NCBI GenBank assembly: GCA_964493995.1
Contig: CAZBQD010000001.1
Coordinates: forward strand, 1 to 64,000
Direction: 5' to 3'
Origin: GCA-002282575 sp964493995
GTDB lineage: Bacteria > Pseudomonadota > Gammaproteobacteria > Thiomicrospirales > Thiomicrospiraceae
Length of the DNA stretch: 64,000 nucleotides
Shown: positions 33,804 through 43,488 of the stretch, piece by piece
Layout of the letters: each line of letters begins with the position of its first letter
Numbering within the stretch: position 1 is the stretch's first letter
Translations under genes and position numbers: made by a program
Notes under the pieces: model-generated
The model's database searches: none
What the model saw: only the letters and a program-made list of their open reading frames with translations
What the model was told of the DNA's origin: nothing

Positions 33804-34835
33804 TTAACCGACCATATCTTCACCGCCACCCGGCATTAACAACTTACCTTCGTTAGCCAAACGACGTACCGTGGTGATGATTTGACGCTGCGCACCTTCC
33901 ACATCGCTGAGTTTGACCGGACCCGAAGTCGCCAAATCGTCCTGCAAAATCGCCGCCTGACGTTTGGACATATTGTCCAAAAAGTGCGTCTGCATTTTTT
34001 TCTCTGCCCCTTTCAAAGCCAGCAGTAACACATCGGCGGGAATTTCGGCCAATACCGCTTGAATACCACGTCCATCAATATCAATGATGTTATCGAAGGT
34101 GAACATATTGTCTTGAATGGCTTGACTGATATCGGTGTGTTCAATGGCAATGTCATCCAGAATTTTGCCATCGCTGCCACCACCAACCAAGTTAAGAATT
34201 TCAGCTGCACGTTTGACGCCACCAATGGTTGCCATTTTACCACCACTGGAATCGGAGGCTTGATTTTCAAAAATGGTGTTCAAATCAAACAAAGCTTGTG
34301 GTTGGATGGTATTTAAGGTGGCAATACGATAAATCACCTCGGAACGGAACCGCTCCGGAATACCCTGCAACACAATCGCCGCCTGGTCAGGATCGAAATA
34401 AGACAACACAATCGCCATCACCTGTGGATGCTCATTTTTCAGCATGTTCGCCACAGCGCCTGGGTGCATCCACTTTAAGGTTTCTAGGCCTTTCAACTGA
34501 TCTGACAACATAGACACATCAAGCACATGACTGCTGTTCGTGCCCAGTGCATCCATCAATAAACCTTGCGCATAGCTGGTTGGATCAACCCCCAGGGCAT
34601 CCTTACCAAACTCACGCGCATACATTTTCAAAATGGCATCTACTTGTTGACGATTGACATGCGGCAAGCTGGTCATGGCGCTACCGATTGCCTGAATCTC
34701 TCTGGGATTCAGTTGCTGTAACAGCTTGGAAGCACTCTCCTTGCCCAAAGCCATCATCAAAACCGCCACGCGCTGCGTTGAGTTTAGTTCGGATAAATCA
34801 ACGCCACTTAAGTCATCGTCTAATTCTATTGCCAT
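33804..34835 (-). CDS. fliG: flagellar motor switch protein FliG
   Basis: 343 residues of three armadillo-like domains. The EHPQ motif (MLKNEHPQVMAIVLSYF near 130) and the charged C-terminal torque helix (DDIAIEHTDISQAI to LKGAEKKMQTHFLDNMSKR) are visible; the latter touches MotA. Order fliF-fliG is intact, with a 9-base gap. Confidence 0.97.
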   Translation of the reverse strand: MAIELDDDLSGVDLSELNSTQRVAVLMMALGKESASKLLQQLNPREIQAIGSAMTSLPHVNRQQVDAILKMYAREFGKDALGVDPTSYAQGLLMDALGTNSSHVLDVSMLSDQLKGLETLKWMHPGAVANMLKNEHPQVMAIVLSYFDPDQAAIVLQGIPERFRSEVIYRIATLNTIQPQALFDLNTIFENQASDSSGGKMATIGGVKRAAEILNLVGGGSDGKILDDIAIEHTDISQAIQDNMFTFDNIIDIDGRGIQAVLAEIPADVLLLALKGAEKKMQTHFLDNMSKRQAAILQDDLATSGPVKLSDVEGAQRQIITTVRRLANEGKLLMPGGGEDMVG

Positions 34836-34844
34836 TTAAGGTAT

Positions 34845-36557
34845 TTATCCTTTATCCGTCATCCACTCACGCAGCACTTTAGCCGCGACTTTAGGGTCAG
34901 CGTCAATTTGCGTGCGAATGTGGGCAACCAAATCAATGTCTTCTTTTTCCAGCTCAGAAAGTTGCTCTTGCTGTTGCTCATCTAACGCATTCAGCGTGCC
35001 GGCAATCGCTGCGTCACCACCAGCCAGTTTCGTGTTCTGACTCGCTTGTTGCGCGGCTAATTGAGCCGCTTCTTCTTCATCTTCATCAGGCAAATCTTCG
35101 GCCAGTTTCTGGCGTTCTTTGACCCCTGTCAAATCACGTAGCAAAGGTCGCAGTACGCCAAAAATAATGAGCAACACAGCCAGACCGCCAGCCACCTGTT
35201 TGATAATATCCCAGAACCAAGCCTGTTGCCAAATGGGCAAACCAATATCTTCCTCGGCTTCACTTTGGAAGGAAATATTGACCAGACTGAGATTATCACC
35301 CCGCGCTTCATCCACACCCACAGCATCACGCACGAGGTTTTTGAAACGCGCCAGTTCTTCATCCGTCAAAGCCACACGCTGAAGTGCGCCTTCTTCATTG
35401 GGCTTAACACGATCATCAACCACCACAGCAACCGATAAGCGTTTTAGCGACCCCACCTGTGATTGCGAATGGGTAATGGTACGATCGATTTCGTAATTCT
35501 TGGTCACTTTTTCGCTTTGTAGGTCTTTTGCCAAGCCGCTGTTTTTATCCTTACCGGGATAGTCTTCTTCAGGTGCAATCCCAGCTTGTGGCGGTTGATT
35601 GGTCAACGCGCCGGGAATGCCTTCTGGTCCTGCTGCTTTGTTACGTTCACGAATCTCTTGCGAACTGCGTACCGCTTCAGGGTCGGGATTAAAGTTTTCA
35701 CGCGTTTGTTCTTGTACCGTAAAATCGACTTCGGCTGTGACCTGAGCCCTGACACCTTTACTGCCCACTAAAGGTGAGAGCAGATCTTGAATCCTCGCTG
35801 CCAGGGTTTGCTCTATATTACGCGTATACTCAAGCTGCTTTAAGCTCATATTCATGCCCAGATTGGGCGATTGTTGAGAGAGCAAGTTACCACTTTGATC
35901 GACAACCGACACACTGGCTGCCTTCATATTGGGCACACTGGAAGCCACCAAATGCATAATGGCATTCACTTGCGCTTCTGAAAGACTGCCGTGTAAATTC
36001 ACTACCACGGAGGCGGTCGTTTCTTGTTCTTTACGCACAAAAACCGTGCGTTTGGGAATGGCTAAATGCACACGCGCCGATTTTACCGCCGCAATGGCGG
36101 CAATCGACTGAGCCAACTCGCCTTCTAGCGCGCGAATATACTGCACATTTTCTTTGAACTGACTGACGCCAAACCCTTGATCTTTATCTAGAATTTGATA
36201 ACCCGTTTCAGCTGATTTGGGTAAACCTTCGGCAGCCAGCTTGAGACGTAACTCGTGCACGCGGGCAGCAGGAACCGTTAAGGAGCCTGTGTTGGTGTCG
36301 TATTGATAGGGAACAGCTTGAGCTTCCAATGCTTTAACGATGTCGGCCGCTTGGCGCGTGTCTAGGCCACCAAAGAGCAAGGCATTGCTGGGCGCTTGCG
36401 ACCAGAGTACCAGTGCAACGCCAATGGCAATGGTTGCCGCTAGAGCAATAATCAAACTGACCTGTTTGATTACCGGCATAGCACTCAAGTTTTGGTAAAG
36501 CATGGACGCCCCGGTAGGGGGCGTCGTTGCATTAGCGGTGGGTTGTAGTTCAGCCAT
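34845..36557 (-). CDS. fliF: flagellar MS-ring protein FliF
   Basis: 570 residues. Transmembrane helices lie at about 33-52 and 452-473 and enclose the large periplasmic ring-building domains (GSLTVPAARVHELRLKLA; AVKSARVHLAIPKRTVF). The acidic C-terminal tail ending near EWMTDKG binds FliG. The preceding 114-base gap to fliE shows no clear promoter. Confidence 0.96.
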   Translation of the reverse strand: MAELQPTANATTPPTGASMLYQNLSAMPVIKQVSLIIALAATIAIGVALVLWSQAPSNALLFGGLDTRQAADIVKALEAQAVPYQYDTNTGSLTVPAARVHELRLKLAAEGLPKSAETGYQILDKDQGFGVSQFKENVQYIRALEGELAQSIAAIAAVKSARVHLAIPKRTVFVRKEQETTASVVVNLHGSLSEAQVNAIMHLVASSVPNMKAASVSVVDQSGNLLSQQSPNLGMNMSLKQLEYTRNIEQTLAARIQDLLSPLVGSKGVRAQVTAEVDFTVQEQTRENFNPDPEAVRSSQEIRERNKAAGPEGIPGALTNQPPQAGIAPEEDYPGKDKNSGLAKDLQSEKVTKNYEIDRTITHSQSQVGSLKRLSVAVVVDDRVKPNEEGALQRVALTDEELARFKNLVRDAVGVDEARGDNLSLVNISFQSEAEEDIGLPIWQQAWFWDIIKQVAGGLAVLLIIFGVLRPLLRDLTGVKERQKLAEDLPDEDEEEAAQLAAQQASQNTKLAGGDAAIAGTLNALDEQQQEQLSELEKEDIDLVAHIRTQIDADPKVAAKVLREWMTDKG

Positions 36558-36671
36558 AATTCTCTAACGTGTCGTCAACTTGCACGGTTAATAAGCTTTC
36601 AAAACCCAGATTGTACCAAGTTTGACCTAAAAAAAGTGACCAGCTTTGTCGCACAAGCATGAAAATAGCCA

Positions 36672-37034
36672 TTAAATGGGCATACTCATCACGTCTTTGT
36701 AGGCTTCTACTAATTTATTGCGTACTTGTGTCATGGCTTGAAAGGCTAAGGATGCTTTTTGCGCTTGAATCATCACCTCAGAAAGCTCCACATTAGGATC
36801 GCCCATTTCAAGGCGCTCTTTCATTTGATTAGACGCTTGCCCCTGTTCGTTAACCTTATCAATCGCTTGGCGCATTAAACCAGCGAAATCGGTACTCGCG
36901 CCGGTGGCATCAACGGCACTTTCAGCGCCCGCCATGTCCTGTGCGGGTTGAATTCCGTTATTACCACCGAGTTGCGCCTGCTGTGCGACCGCTCGCATTT
37001 CCATCAACAATCGCTGTGTGTCTATTACACTCAT
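36672..37034 (-). CDS. fliE: flagellar rod-MS-ring junction protein FliE
   Basis: 120 residues, small helical protein with the conserved C-terminal segment VMIQAQKASLAFQAMTQVRNK (read in parts) and PNVELSEV. It connects the MS ring to the rod. It starts the fliE-F-G-H-I-J run and is preceded by a sigma-54 promoter immediately after fleR. Confidence 0.94.
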   Translation of the reverse strand: MSVIDTQRLLMEMRAVAQQAQLGGNNGIQPAQDMAGAESAVDATGASTDFAGLMRQAIDKVNEQGQASNQMKERLEMGDPNVELSEVMIQAQKASLAFQAMTQVRNKLVEAYKDVMSMPI

Positions 37035-37065
37035 CTTGTCGCCCTCTCATTCTCTCGCAACAAAT

Positions 37066-37082
37066 AAGCAAATTTTATGCCG
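37066..37082 (-). promoter_or_regulatory. sigma-54 promoter upstream of fliE
   Basis: On the minus strand CGGCATAAAATTTGCTT has GG (37081-37080) and GC (37069-37068) exactly ten bases apart with a canonical TTGCT -12. It begins right after the fleR stop (37083-37085) and lies about 33 bases before the fliE ATG. Confidence 0.75.
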
Positions 37083-38441
37083 TTACTCAAAGTCATAACC
37101 AGCAACACGTAGTTTAGCCAATTTATACCTTAGGGTGCGTGGACTCATCTGCAACACCTCCGCTGTACGCGCTCGATTGCCCGCTTGCAGCTTCAGTGTC
37201 GATAAAATCAGTTTGATTTCTTGCTCTTTCAAATCTTGCATCACCACTGGCTCATTCGAACCCGTCTCTAACAGGTCATCGGTCAGGCTGTCGTTTTCTT
37301 TAACCTCCTGCCATAAACTGCGTGCATCAAGCAAAATATCCTCAGCGGTTATCCATTCTCCCGCTTGTAACACCATGGCACGCTGAACCACATTATCCAA
37401 CTCACGAATATTACCTTGCCAAGCGTGACTCATTAACCGCTCTTTGGCAGCTTCCGTTAAGGTCGGTATCAGCTGACTGCCAGCATAATGACGACTGATT
37501 AAGCGTTCGGCAATCGGGATAATGTCCAGCGGTCGTTCACGTAAGGGCGCTAAATGTAACGGGAAAACATTTAAGCGATAATAGAGGTCTTCACGAAATT
37601 TATGCGTTTTAATGGCCTGTTCGAAATTAATGTTCGTTGCCGACAACACGCGCACATCCAAAGCAATGGGTTTGTCACTACCTAATCGCTCGACTTCTCT
37701 TTCTTGCAATACGCGCAACAATTTGCTCTGCAATTCAATATTCATTTCACCAATTTCATCGAGAAACAGCGTGCCTTTTTGCGCCTGTTCGAATTTACCT
37801 GGCATGGATTTCACCGCACCGGTAAAGGCGCCTTTTTCATAACCAAATAAAGTCGCTTCCAACATGGTCTCGGGAATGGCAGCACAGTTAATGGCAATAA
37901 ATGGCCCTTGCGCACGCCCCGATTGTTGGTGCAAATAACGCGCTAACACTTCTTTACCGGTACCGCTCTCGCCGGTAATCATGACACTGGCATCCGATGC
38001 CGCCACTTTTTGCGCCAAGCGTTTAATTTTTTGCGTTTGAGCATCAACTGCGACAAAATCATCTTCACTGGAGGCATCGGCATTCAGGTAGCGTTGCGCT
38101 TTATCAAGCAATAAGCTGGCTTCAAAAGGCTTGACAATATAATCGACCGCCCCATCTTTCATCGCAGAAACGGCTTGCTCGATGGTGCCGTAGGCCGTCA
38201 TCAACACCACAGGCAAATGGGGTTTGAGCGCGCGCAAACGTTGCAATAAAGCATAACCATCCATGCCATCCATGCGAATGTCACTGAATACCAGACTGAT
38301 TTCCTCTTCGCCCAGTACGGCTAAGGCACTTAGCCCGTTATCAACCGATAGGACTTCAAAATCACCCAACTGCAAGGTATCGACAATGGCTTCTCGTAGG
38401 GCGCTATCGTCTTCGACCACCAAAATTCGGCCCAAACTCAT
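37083..38441 (-). CDS. fleR: sigma-54-dependent flagellar response regulator FleR/FlrC
   Basis: About 452 residues from the ATG at 38441, whose ATGA overlaps the fleS stop. Receiver domain (VVEDDSALREAI; phospho-acceptor Asp in FSDIRMDGMDG), AAA+ domain (GESGTGKEVLAR, GAFTGA in YEKGAFTGAV, TLFLDEIGEM) and Fis-type helix-turn-helix (NRARTAEVLQMSPRTLRYKL) are all present. It activates mid-level flagellar genes, likely including the nearby fliE and fliK promoters. Confidence 0.95.
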   Translation of the reverse strand: MSLGRILVVEDDSALREAIVDTLQLGDFEVLSVDNGLSALAVLGEEEISLVFSDIRMDGMDGYALLQRLRALKPHLPVVLMTAYGTIEQAVSAMKDGAVDYIVKPFEASLLLDKAQRYLNADASSEDDFVAVDAQTQKIKRLAQKVAASDASVMITGESGTGKEVLARYLHQQSGRAQGPFIAINCAAIPETMLEATLFGYEKGAFTGAVKSMPGKFEQAQKGTLFLDEIGEMNIELQSKLLRVLQEREVERLGSDKPIALDVRVLSATNINFEQAIKTHKFREDLYYRLNVFPLHLAPLRERPLDIIPIAERLISRHYAGSQLIPTLTEAAKERLMSHAWQGNIRELDNVVQRAMVLQAGEWITAEDILLDARSLWQEVKENDSLTDDLLETGSNEPVVMQDLKEQEIKLILSTLKLQAGNRARTAEVLQMSPRTLRYKLAKLRVAGYDFE

Positions 38442-39601
38442 TCCACTTCCTCCCATTTGGGTAACCAAATACAAAACTCCGCCCCGTGACCCAGTTGCGA
38501 GTTGACCGTTACTCGGCCATGATGAGCCTGCACCACCGCGCGCGTCACCGCCAAGCCTAAACCCGTACCCTGAGCACGGCTGGTGTAAAAAGGTTCAAAA
38601 ATTTTTTCATGCAGACTGCTGTCAATACCCGGCCCCTCGTCACGCACACACACCTTAATCCAATCACCTTGGCTTTGTGCATAAAGGTGAATCTGTGCCT
38701 CTGTTTTCACCACATCAATGGCATTCATGACCAAGCTTTGCACAGCGGTAATCAAGGCATCAATATCACCCTGCACGGCCTGACCTTCTAGCCATTGCTC
38801 AACATGCAGCTGACTGTGACTGGATTGTAAAGACGCTTCACAAACCTGCATAACCTGTTGTAACCAATCATTAACCGCAATGCGACTACTACCGCTCTGC
38901 CCCCCTTTGGCGTACTGCAACATATCCGTCACCAGGTGTTCCAAATGCCGCAAACGTGCCAGAATTTTATCGCTCATTTGCGCCCGTTTATCTTCACTGA
39001 TATTGGGCAAAGATAATTGTGACGCATAGAGTAACGCAGCTGCCAAAGGCGTGCGAATTTGATGTGCCAAGGAAGCGGCCATCTCACCCATACTGCGTAG
39101 CCGTTGATGCTGACTTAATTGGCTGGCAAGGGTGCGTTGTTCGGTGACATCCATCAAGAGTACAATTTTGCCCAACGCCTTGTCTAATGGGGTTTCAGAC
39201 ACATTCAGAATACGCTGATCGGGTAACAACCAGTCTCCTGCTACCTCACTGCGCACCCCCACCGATGACAGAACTTGCTGCCAATATTGCCCTTGTAAGG
39301 GAACGGACAACCATTGTTGTGCCGTCGCATTGGCTTCGGTAATCTTACCCATTTGATCGAGCACCAAAACTGCCGCCGGCAACAAGGTAAGTAATCGCGC
39401 CAAACGGTCGGCTACCCGCTCTTTTTCCGCTAGTTGTAGCAAACGCTCGCTGCGTGCCTGTGCCAACTCTTGCGTTAGCTCCACCACCTGATGTTGCAAG
39501 GCATGGTAAGACTGAGCGAGCTGTTCGGAAGTGGCGTTAAATAGCGCAAAAGCTTCTTCCAACTCTTGTAAGCGTTTACCTTCTGCGGGCGATAAACTCA
39601 A
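38438..39601 (-). CDS. fleS: flagellar sensor histidine kinase FleS/FlrB
   Basis: About 387 residues if it starts at the TTG at 39601, one base after the fleQ stop; the ATG at 39646 would extend 42 bases into fleQ and adds only out-of-frame fleQ sequence. A coiled region, a PAS domain (LLPAAVLVLDQMGKITEAN), HisKA with phospho-accepting His in AASLAHQIRTPL, and the HATPase with DEGPGIDS and TGLGLAVTRAVV are visible. No transmembrane helices, as in FleS. Partner of FleR, whose gene it overlaps. Confidence 0.94.
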   Translation of the reverse strand: MSLSPAEGKRLQELEEAFALFNATSEQLAQSYHALQHQVVELTQELAQARSERLLQLAEKERVADRLARLLTLLPAAVLVLDQMGKITEANATAQQWLSVPLQGQYWQQVLSSVGVRSEVAGDWLLPDQRILNVSETPLDKALGKIVLLMDVTEQRTLASQLSQHQRLRSMGEMAASLAHQIRTPLAAALLYASQLSLPNISEDKRAQMSDKILARLRHLEHLVTDMLQYAKGGQSGSSRIAVNDWLQQVMQVCEASLQSSHSQLHVEQWLEGQAVQGDIDALITAVQSLVMNAIDVVKTEAQIHLYAQSQGDWIKVCVRDEGPGIDSSLHEKIFEPFYTSRAQGTGLGLAVTRAVVQAHHGRVTVNSQLGHGAEFCIWLPKWEEVE

Positions 39602-39602
39602 G

Positions 39603-40592
39603 CTATTCGTCCTCGCCACGAATACGCAATTTGCGCATTTTTTCAATGAGCGTCGTTCGATTCATTCTCAGCAAACGAGCCGCTTGACTGACCACCCCTT
39701 CCGATTGCAACAAAGCGCGCTGAATAATTTGTTTTTCCATCTCATGCAGATACTGCTTTAAGTCTAAGCTACCGTCAAAACTGGGCATTTCCACGGTTTC
39801 CGCATCGGACAGTGTGGCACTAATCGGTTCAATCGGGCGATATTGTGCCGGCAACTGTTCCACCTCTACCGTCTTACCGGCAAACAAAATCGACAAACGC
39901 TCTGCCAAGTTCCCCAGCTCTCGCACATTACCTGGCCAATCATAAGCCATCAAGGCATCGTACACAGCCGCAGACAAACGAGGCGCTTCGCGACCTTGTG
40001 TTGCTAATTGTTGTAATTTGGCGTCGAGCAGTAAAGGGACGTCCTCTGCTCGCTGACGTAACGAAGGGAGTTCAATCGGAAAGACGTTCAAACGGTAATA
40101 AAGGTCTTCTCTAAAAGAACCCTCATCAATGCGAATGGGCAAATCACGATGCGTTGCGGCAATAATTCGCACGTCGGCCTGGAAACTTTTATTGCCGCCG
40201 ACCCGCTCATAAATGCGCTCTTGCAACACACGCAAGAGTTTGACTTGCATCGGTAAAGGCATATCACCAATCTCGTCCAAAAAGAGCGAACCACCTTCAG
40301 CCAGTTCAAAACGCCCTTTTCGAGCCGTAATAGCGCCTGTGAAAGCGCCTTTTTCATGACCGAAAAGCTCGCTTTCGAGCAGTTCCGCGGGAATGGCACC
40401 GCAATTTAACGGCACGAAAGCATAAGCATGACGCAATGAACAGAGATGAATACATTGCGCCACCACTTCTTTACCTGTACCCGACTCACCCAGAATCAGC
40501 ACCGTGGCATCCGTTTGCGCCACCTGACGAATCAGCTCTTTCACTTGCATCATCGCAGGGCTTACCCCGATCAAATGTGCTAATGGATCCAT
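39603..40592 (-). CDS. fleQ: FleQ/FlrA-type sigma-54 activator lacking the N-terminal domain
   Basis: 329 residues, against about 490 for FleQ/FlrA. The AAA+ domain begins almost at the start codon (Walker A LGESGTGKEVVAQ near 34-46; GAFTGA in HEKGAFTGAITARKG; SLFLDEIGDM), and the C-terminal helix-turn-helix SQAARLLRMNRTTLIEKMRK matches the FleQ type. The N-terminal receiver-like FleQ domain and the LFRS segment used by FleQ to bind c-di-GMP are absent. The start is supported by a promoter and terminator directly upstream, leaving no room for more protein. It heads fleQ-S-R. Confidence 0.85.
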   Translation of the reverse strand: MDPLAHLIGVSPAMMQVKELIRQVAQTDATVLILGESGTGKEVVAQCIHLCSLRHAYAFVPLNCGAIPAELLESELFGHEKGAFTGAITARKGRFELAEGGSLFLDEIGDMPLPMQVKLLRVLQERIYERVGGNKSFQADVRIIAATHRDLPIRIDEGSFREDLYYRLNVFPIELPSLRQRAEDVPLLLDAKLQQLATQGREAPRLSAAVYDALMAYDWPGNVRELGNLAERLSILFAGKTVEVEQLPAQYRPIEPISATLSDAETVEMPSFDGSLDLKQYLHEMEKQIIQRALLQSEGVVSQAARLLRMNRTTLIEKMRKLRIRGEDE

Positions 40593-40669
40593 CCTACCCC
40601 CAAGGTGCGTGTGTGCTGGGCTTAATTAAAAACCCTGTTATTTGTATTGATGATAACCGAATTAGCTCA

Positions 40670-40699
40670 TTTATACACCACAAACATTGCGGATGTCAA
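40670..40699 (-). promoter_or_regulatory. sigma-70 promoter of fleQ
   Basis: On the minus strand perfect TTGACA (40699-40694), an 18-base spacer and TATAAA (40675-40670) give a start site near 40663 and a leader of about 70 bases. It sits just downstream of the acnB terminator. Confidence 0.75.
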
Positions 40700-40710
40700 A
40701 ATTTTGTCAC

Positions 40711-40740
40711 AAAAAAAGCCAGCATAAAGCTGGCTTTTTT
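40711..40740. terminator. bidirectional rho-independent terminator after acnB
   Basis: AGCCAGC and GCTGGCT pair around a five-base loop, flanked by an A-run on the left and a T-run on the right. It ends acnB transcription on the minus strand 84 bases past the stop. Confidence 0.93.
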
Positions 40741-40823
40741 CATATTTTAGAACAATTAGTTAGATAAGGCTGCTCACAACATTATCATTAATCGATAACA
40801 AGCCCATCATAATAATCATATTT

Positions 40824-43385
40824 TTAGACGGCCACGACACCAATTTTCTCCAACTTATCACTTTCCACTTGATAGTCTGGTAACTCATCAAACTGTAAGT
40901 AACGATAGATATCTTGTGCCATGGTATCCAATTTACCGACATAGCTTAAGTATTCAGCCGGTGACGGGATACGCCCCAGTTTAGCGATCACGGCTGACAA
41001 TTCAGCCGAGCCGAGGTAAACCTGCGCATCCTTACCCAAACGATTGGGGAAATTGCGTGTTGAAGTCGAAAACACATGCGCACCATCTTTGACACGCGCT
41101 TGGTTACCCATACAGAGTGAACAACCCGGCATTTCCATACGCGCTCCTGCACGACCGAAAATACTGTAATAGCCTTCTTCCATCAGTTGATGCTGATCCA
41201 TTTTGGTCGGCGGTGCGATCCATAGGGTCGTGGGTAAGCTACCGATATCTTCTAACACCTTACCAGCGGCACGATAATGACCGATGTTAGTCATACACGA
41301 CCCAATAAAGACTTCATCAATCGGATTACCGGCGATGGCCGATAGTGGACGCACATCATCGGGATCGTTCGGACAGGCAACGAGCGGTTCAGTAATAGTA
41401 GCCAAGTCGATTTCAATCACTTCGGCATATTCCGCGTCCTTGTCCGCTTTCAGCAGACTTGGATTAGCTAACCAAGCTTCCATACCAGCAATGCGACGCT
41501 CTAGCGTACGCACATCTTGGTAGCCATTTGCAATCATCCAACGCATCAGCGTGATATTCGAACGCAAGTACTCGGCCACCGATGCTTCACCCAATTGAAT
41601 GGTACAGCCGTTAGCAGAACGCTCGGCAGAGGCATCCGACAATTCAAACGCCTGCTCTACTTTCAAGTCTGGCAAACCTTCAATTTCTAAAATTCGACCA
41701 TTGAAGACATTCACCTTGCCTTTCTTGTCGAGAGTTAACAGTCCGCGTTGCAAGGCAACATAAGGAATAGCATTAACCAGATCACGTAGCGTGATACCCG
41801 GTTGCATTTCACCTTTGAAACGCACCAATACCGATTCAGGCATATTCAGCGGCATCACGCCCAAGCTAGCGGCAAATGCCACTAAACCAGAACCCGCTGG
41901 GAAGGAAATACCAATGGGGAAACGGGTATGCGAATCGCCACCCGTACCCACCGTATCGGGCAACAATAAGCGGTTTAACCAAGAGTGAATCACGCCATCA
42001 CCAGGACGTAACGAAACACCACCACGACTGGTAATGAACTCTGGCAAACTGTGTTGTAACTTCACATCGACTGGCTTAGGGTAAGCAGCCGTATGACAGA
42101 ATGACTGCATCACCAAGTCAGCACTAAACCCTAAACACGCTAACTCTTTCAACTCATCACGCGTCATGGCACCGGTGGTATCTTGTGATCCCACTGTCGT
42201 CATGTGTGGCTCACAGTATTGACCGGCACGAACACCCTCAATTCCACAGGCTTTACCGACCATTTTTTGCGCCAGCGTATAACCTTTACCGGTATCGTTA
42301 GGAACTGATTGACGCAAGAATAAATCAGAAGCTGGCAAGCCTAATGTACGACGCGCACGCTCCGTTAAGGCGCGACCGATAATTAAGGGGACGCGACCGC
42401 CCGCTCGCACTTCGTCTGGCATGGTCTCAGGTGTCAGCGTAAAGGTACTGATGACTTCGCCATTCTTGTGAATTTCACCTTTGAATGGGTAAATGGTAAT
42501 GACATCACCCATTTCCATTTGCGTCACATCGCATTCAATCGGCAAACTACCCGAGTCTTCCGCTGTGTTGAAGAAAATGGGGGCGATTTTACCGCCTAAT
42601 ACCACTCCGCCTTGGCGCTTGTTGGGCACGTGCGGAATGTCATCACCAAACCACCACATGACCGAATTCATCGCTGATTTACGAGACGAACCGGTACCCA
42701 CCACATCCCCCACATAAGCCACAGGGTGGCCTTTCGCTTTGAGTTCAGAGACCAGTTCAGGCAAGTTAGGTACACGATCACGCAACATGGCTTTGGCGTG
42801 TACCGGAATGTCAGGGCGACTCCAAGCTTCAGTGGCCGGCGATAAATCGTCGGTATTGGTTTCACCTGAAACTTTGAATACGGTGACTGTCAGACTTTCT
42901 GGTAGCGCTAGTTTGCTGGTGAACCAATCGGCATTGGCCCAAGACTCAACCAGTTTTTGCGCCCAAGCATTGGTTTTCGCTTTTTCCGTCACATCGTGGT
43001 ATGCATCATAGATAAGCAAGGTTTTGCTTAAAGCCTGGTAAGCCGCTTCAGCAGTGACGCTGTCGTCTAACAGATCAATTAAAGGCGAAACATTGTAGCC
43101 GCCAATCATCGTACCTAAAATTTCCGTTGCCTTGACTCGACTAATCAAATCACACACAACCTGACCCTTAGCCACATCCGCCAAAAAAGCCGCTTTGACA
43201 TAAGCCGCTTGGTCCACACCGGGTGGCACACAATCTACCAACAAGTGCATTAAAAACTCAGCTTCGCCCGCTGGCGGATTTTTAAGCAAAACGACCAATT
43301 CGGCTACCTGCTCGGCAGTGAGCGGTAACGGGGGCACCCCTTCGGAAGCACGTTCGGCAGTGTGTTGACGGTAGGCGGTAAGCAT
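40824..43385 (-). CDS. acnB: bifunctional aconitate hydratase 2/2-methylisocitrate dehydratase AcnB
   Basis: About 853 residues from the ATG at 43385, which has AGGAG nine bases upstream; the earlier TTG at 43409 is less likely. It has the AcnB layout with an N-terminal HEAT-like domain (LPLTAEQVAELV near the start). The [4Fe-4S] cysteines lie in FIGSCMTNIGH and MPGCSLCMGNQARV; substrate-binding GGDSHTRFP and TGSSRKSAMNS are visible. It interconverts citrate and isocitrate and may also act on methyl-aconitate. It is monocistronic. Confidence 0.97.
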   Translation of the reverse strand: MLTAYRQHTAERASEGVPPLPLTAEQVAELVVLLKNPPAGEAEFLMHLLVDCVPPGVDQAAYVKAAFLADVAKGQVVCDLISRVKATEILGTMIGGYNVSPLIDLLDDSVTAEAAYQALSKTLLIYDAYHDVTEKAKTNAWAQKLVESWANADWFTSKLALPESLTVTVFKVSGETNTDDLSPATEAWSRPDIPVHAKAMLRDRVPNLPELVSELKAKGHPVAYVGDVVGTGSSRKSAMNSVMWWFGDDIPHVPNKRQGGVVLGGKIAPIFFNTAEDSGSLPIECDVTQMEMGDVITIYPFKGEIHKNGEVISTFTLTPETMPDEVRAGGRVPLIIGRALTERARRTLGLPASDLFLRQSVPNDTGKGYTLAQKMVGKACGIEGVRAGQYCEPHMTTVGSQDTTGAMTRDELKELACLGFSADLVMQSFCHTAAYPKPVDVKLQHSLPEFITSRGGVSLRPGDGVIHSWLNRLLLPDTVGTGGDSHTRFPIGISFPAGSGLVAFAASLGVMPLNMPESVLVRFKGEMQPGITLRDLVNAIPYVALQRGLLTLDKKGKVNVFNGRILEIEGLPDLKVEQAFELSDASAERSANGCTIQLGEASVAEYLRSNITLMRWMIANGYQDVRTLERRIAGMEAWLANPSLLKADKDAEYAEVIEIDLATITEPLVACPNDPDDVRPLSAIAGNPIDEVFIGSCMTNIGHYRAAGKVLEDIGSLPTTLWIAPPTKMDQHQLMEEGYYSIFGRAGARMEMPGCSLCMGNQARVKDGAHVFSTSTRNFPNRLGKDAQVYLGSAELSAVIAKLGRIPSPAEYLSYVGKLDTMAQDIYRYLQFDELPDYQVESDKLEKIGVVAV

Positions 43386-43488
43386 AGCAAGGCGCTCCTG
43401 AAACGACAATCAATTAAATTGGGCTAATTTTAACAAAAAACCCATCACTGCGGGCAGATTTTACCGGGCTGTACTAGCCGCTTGCCAA

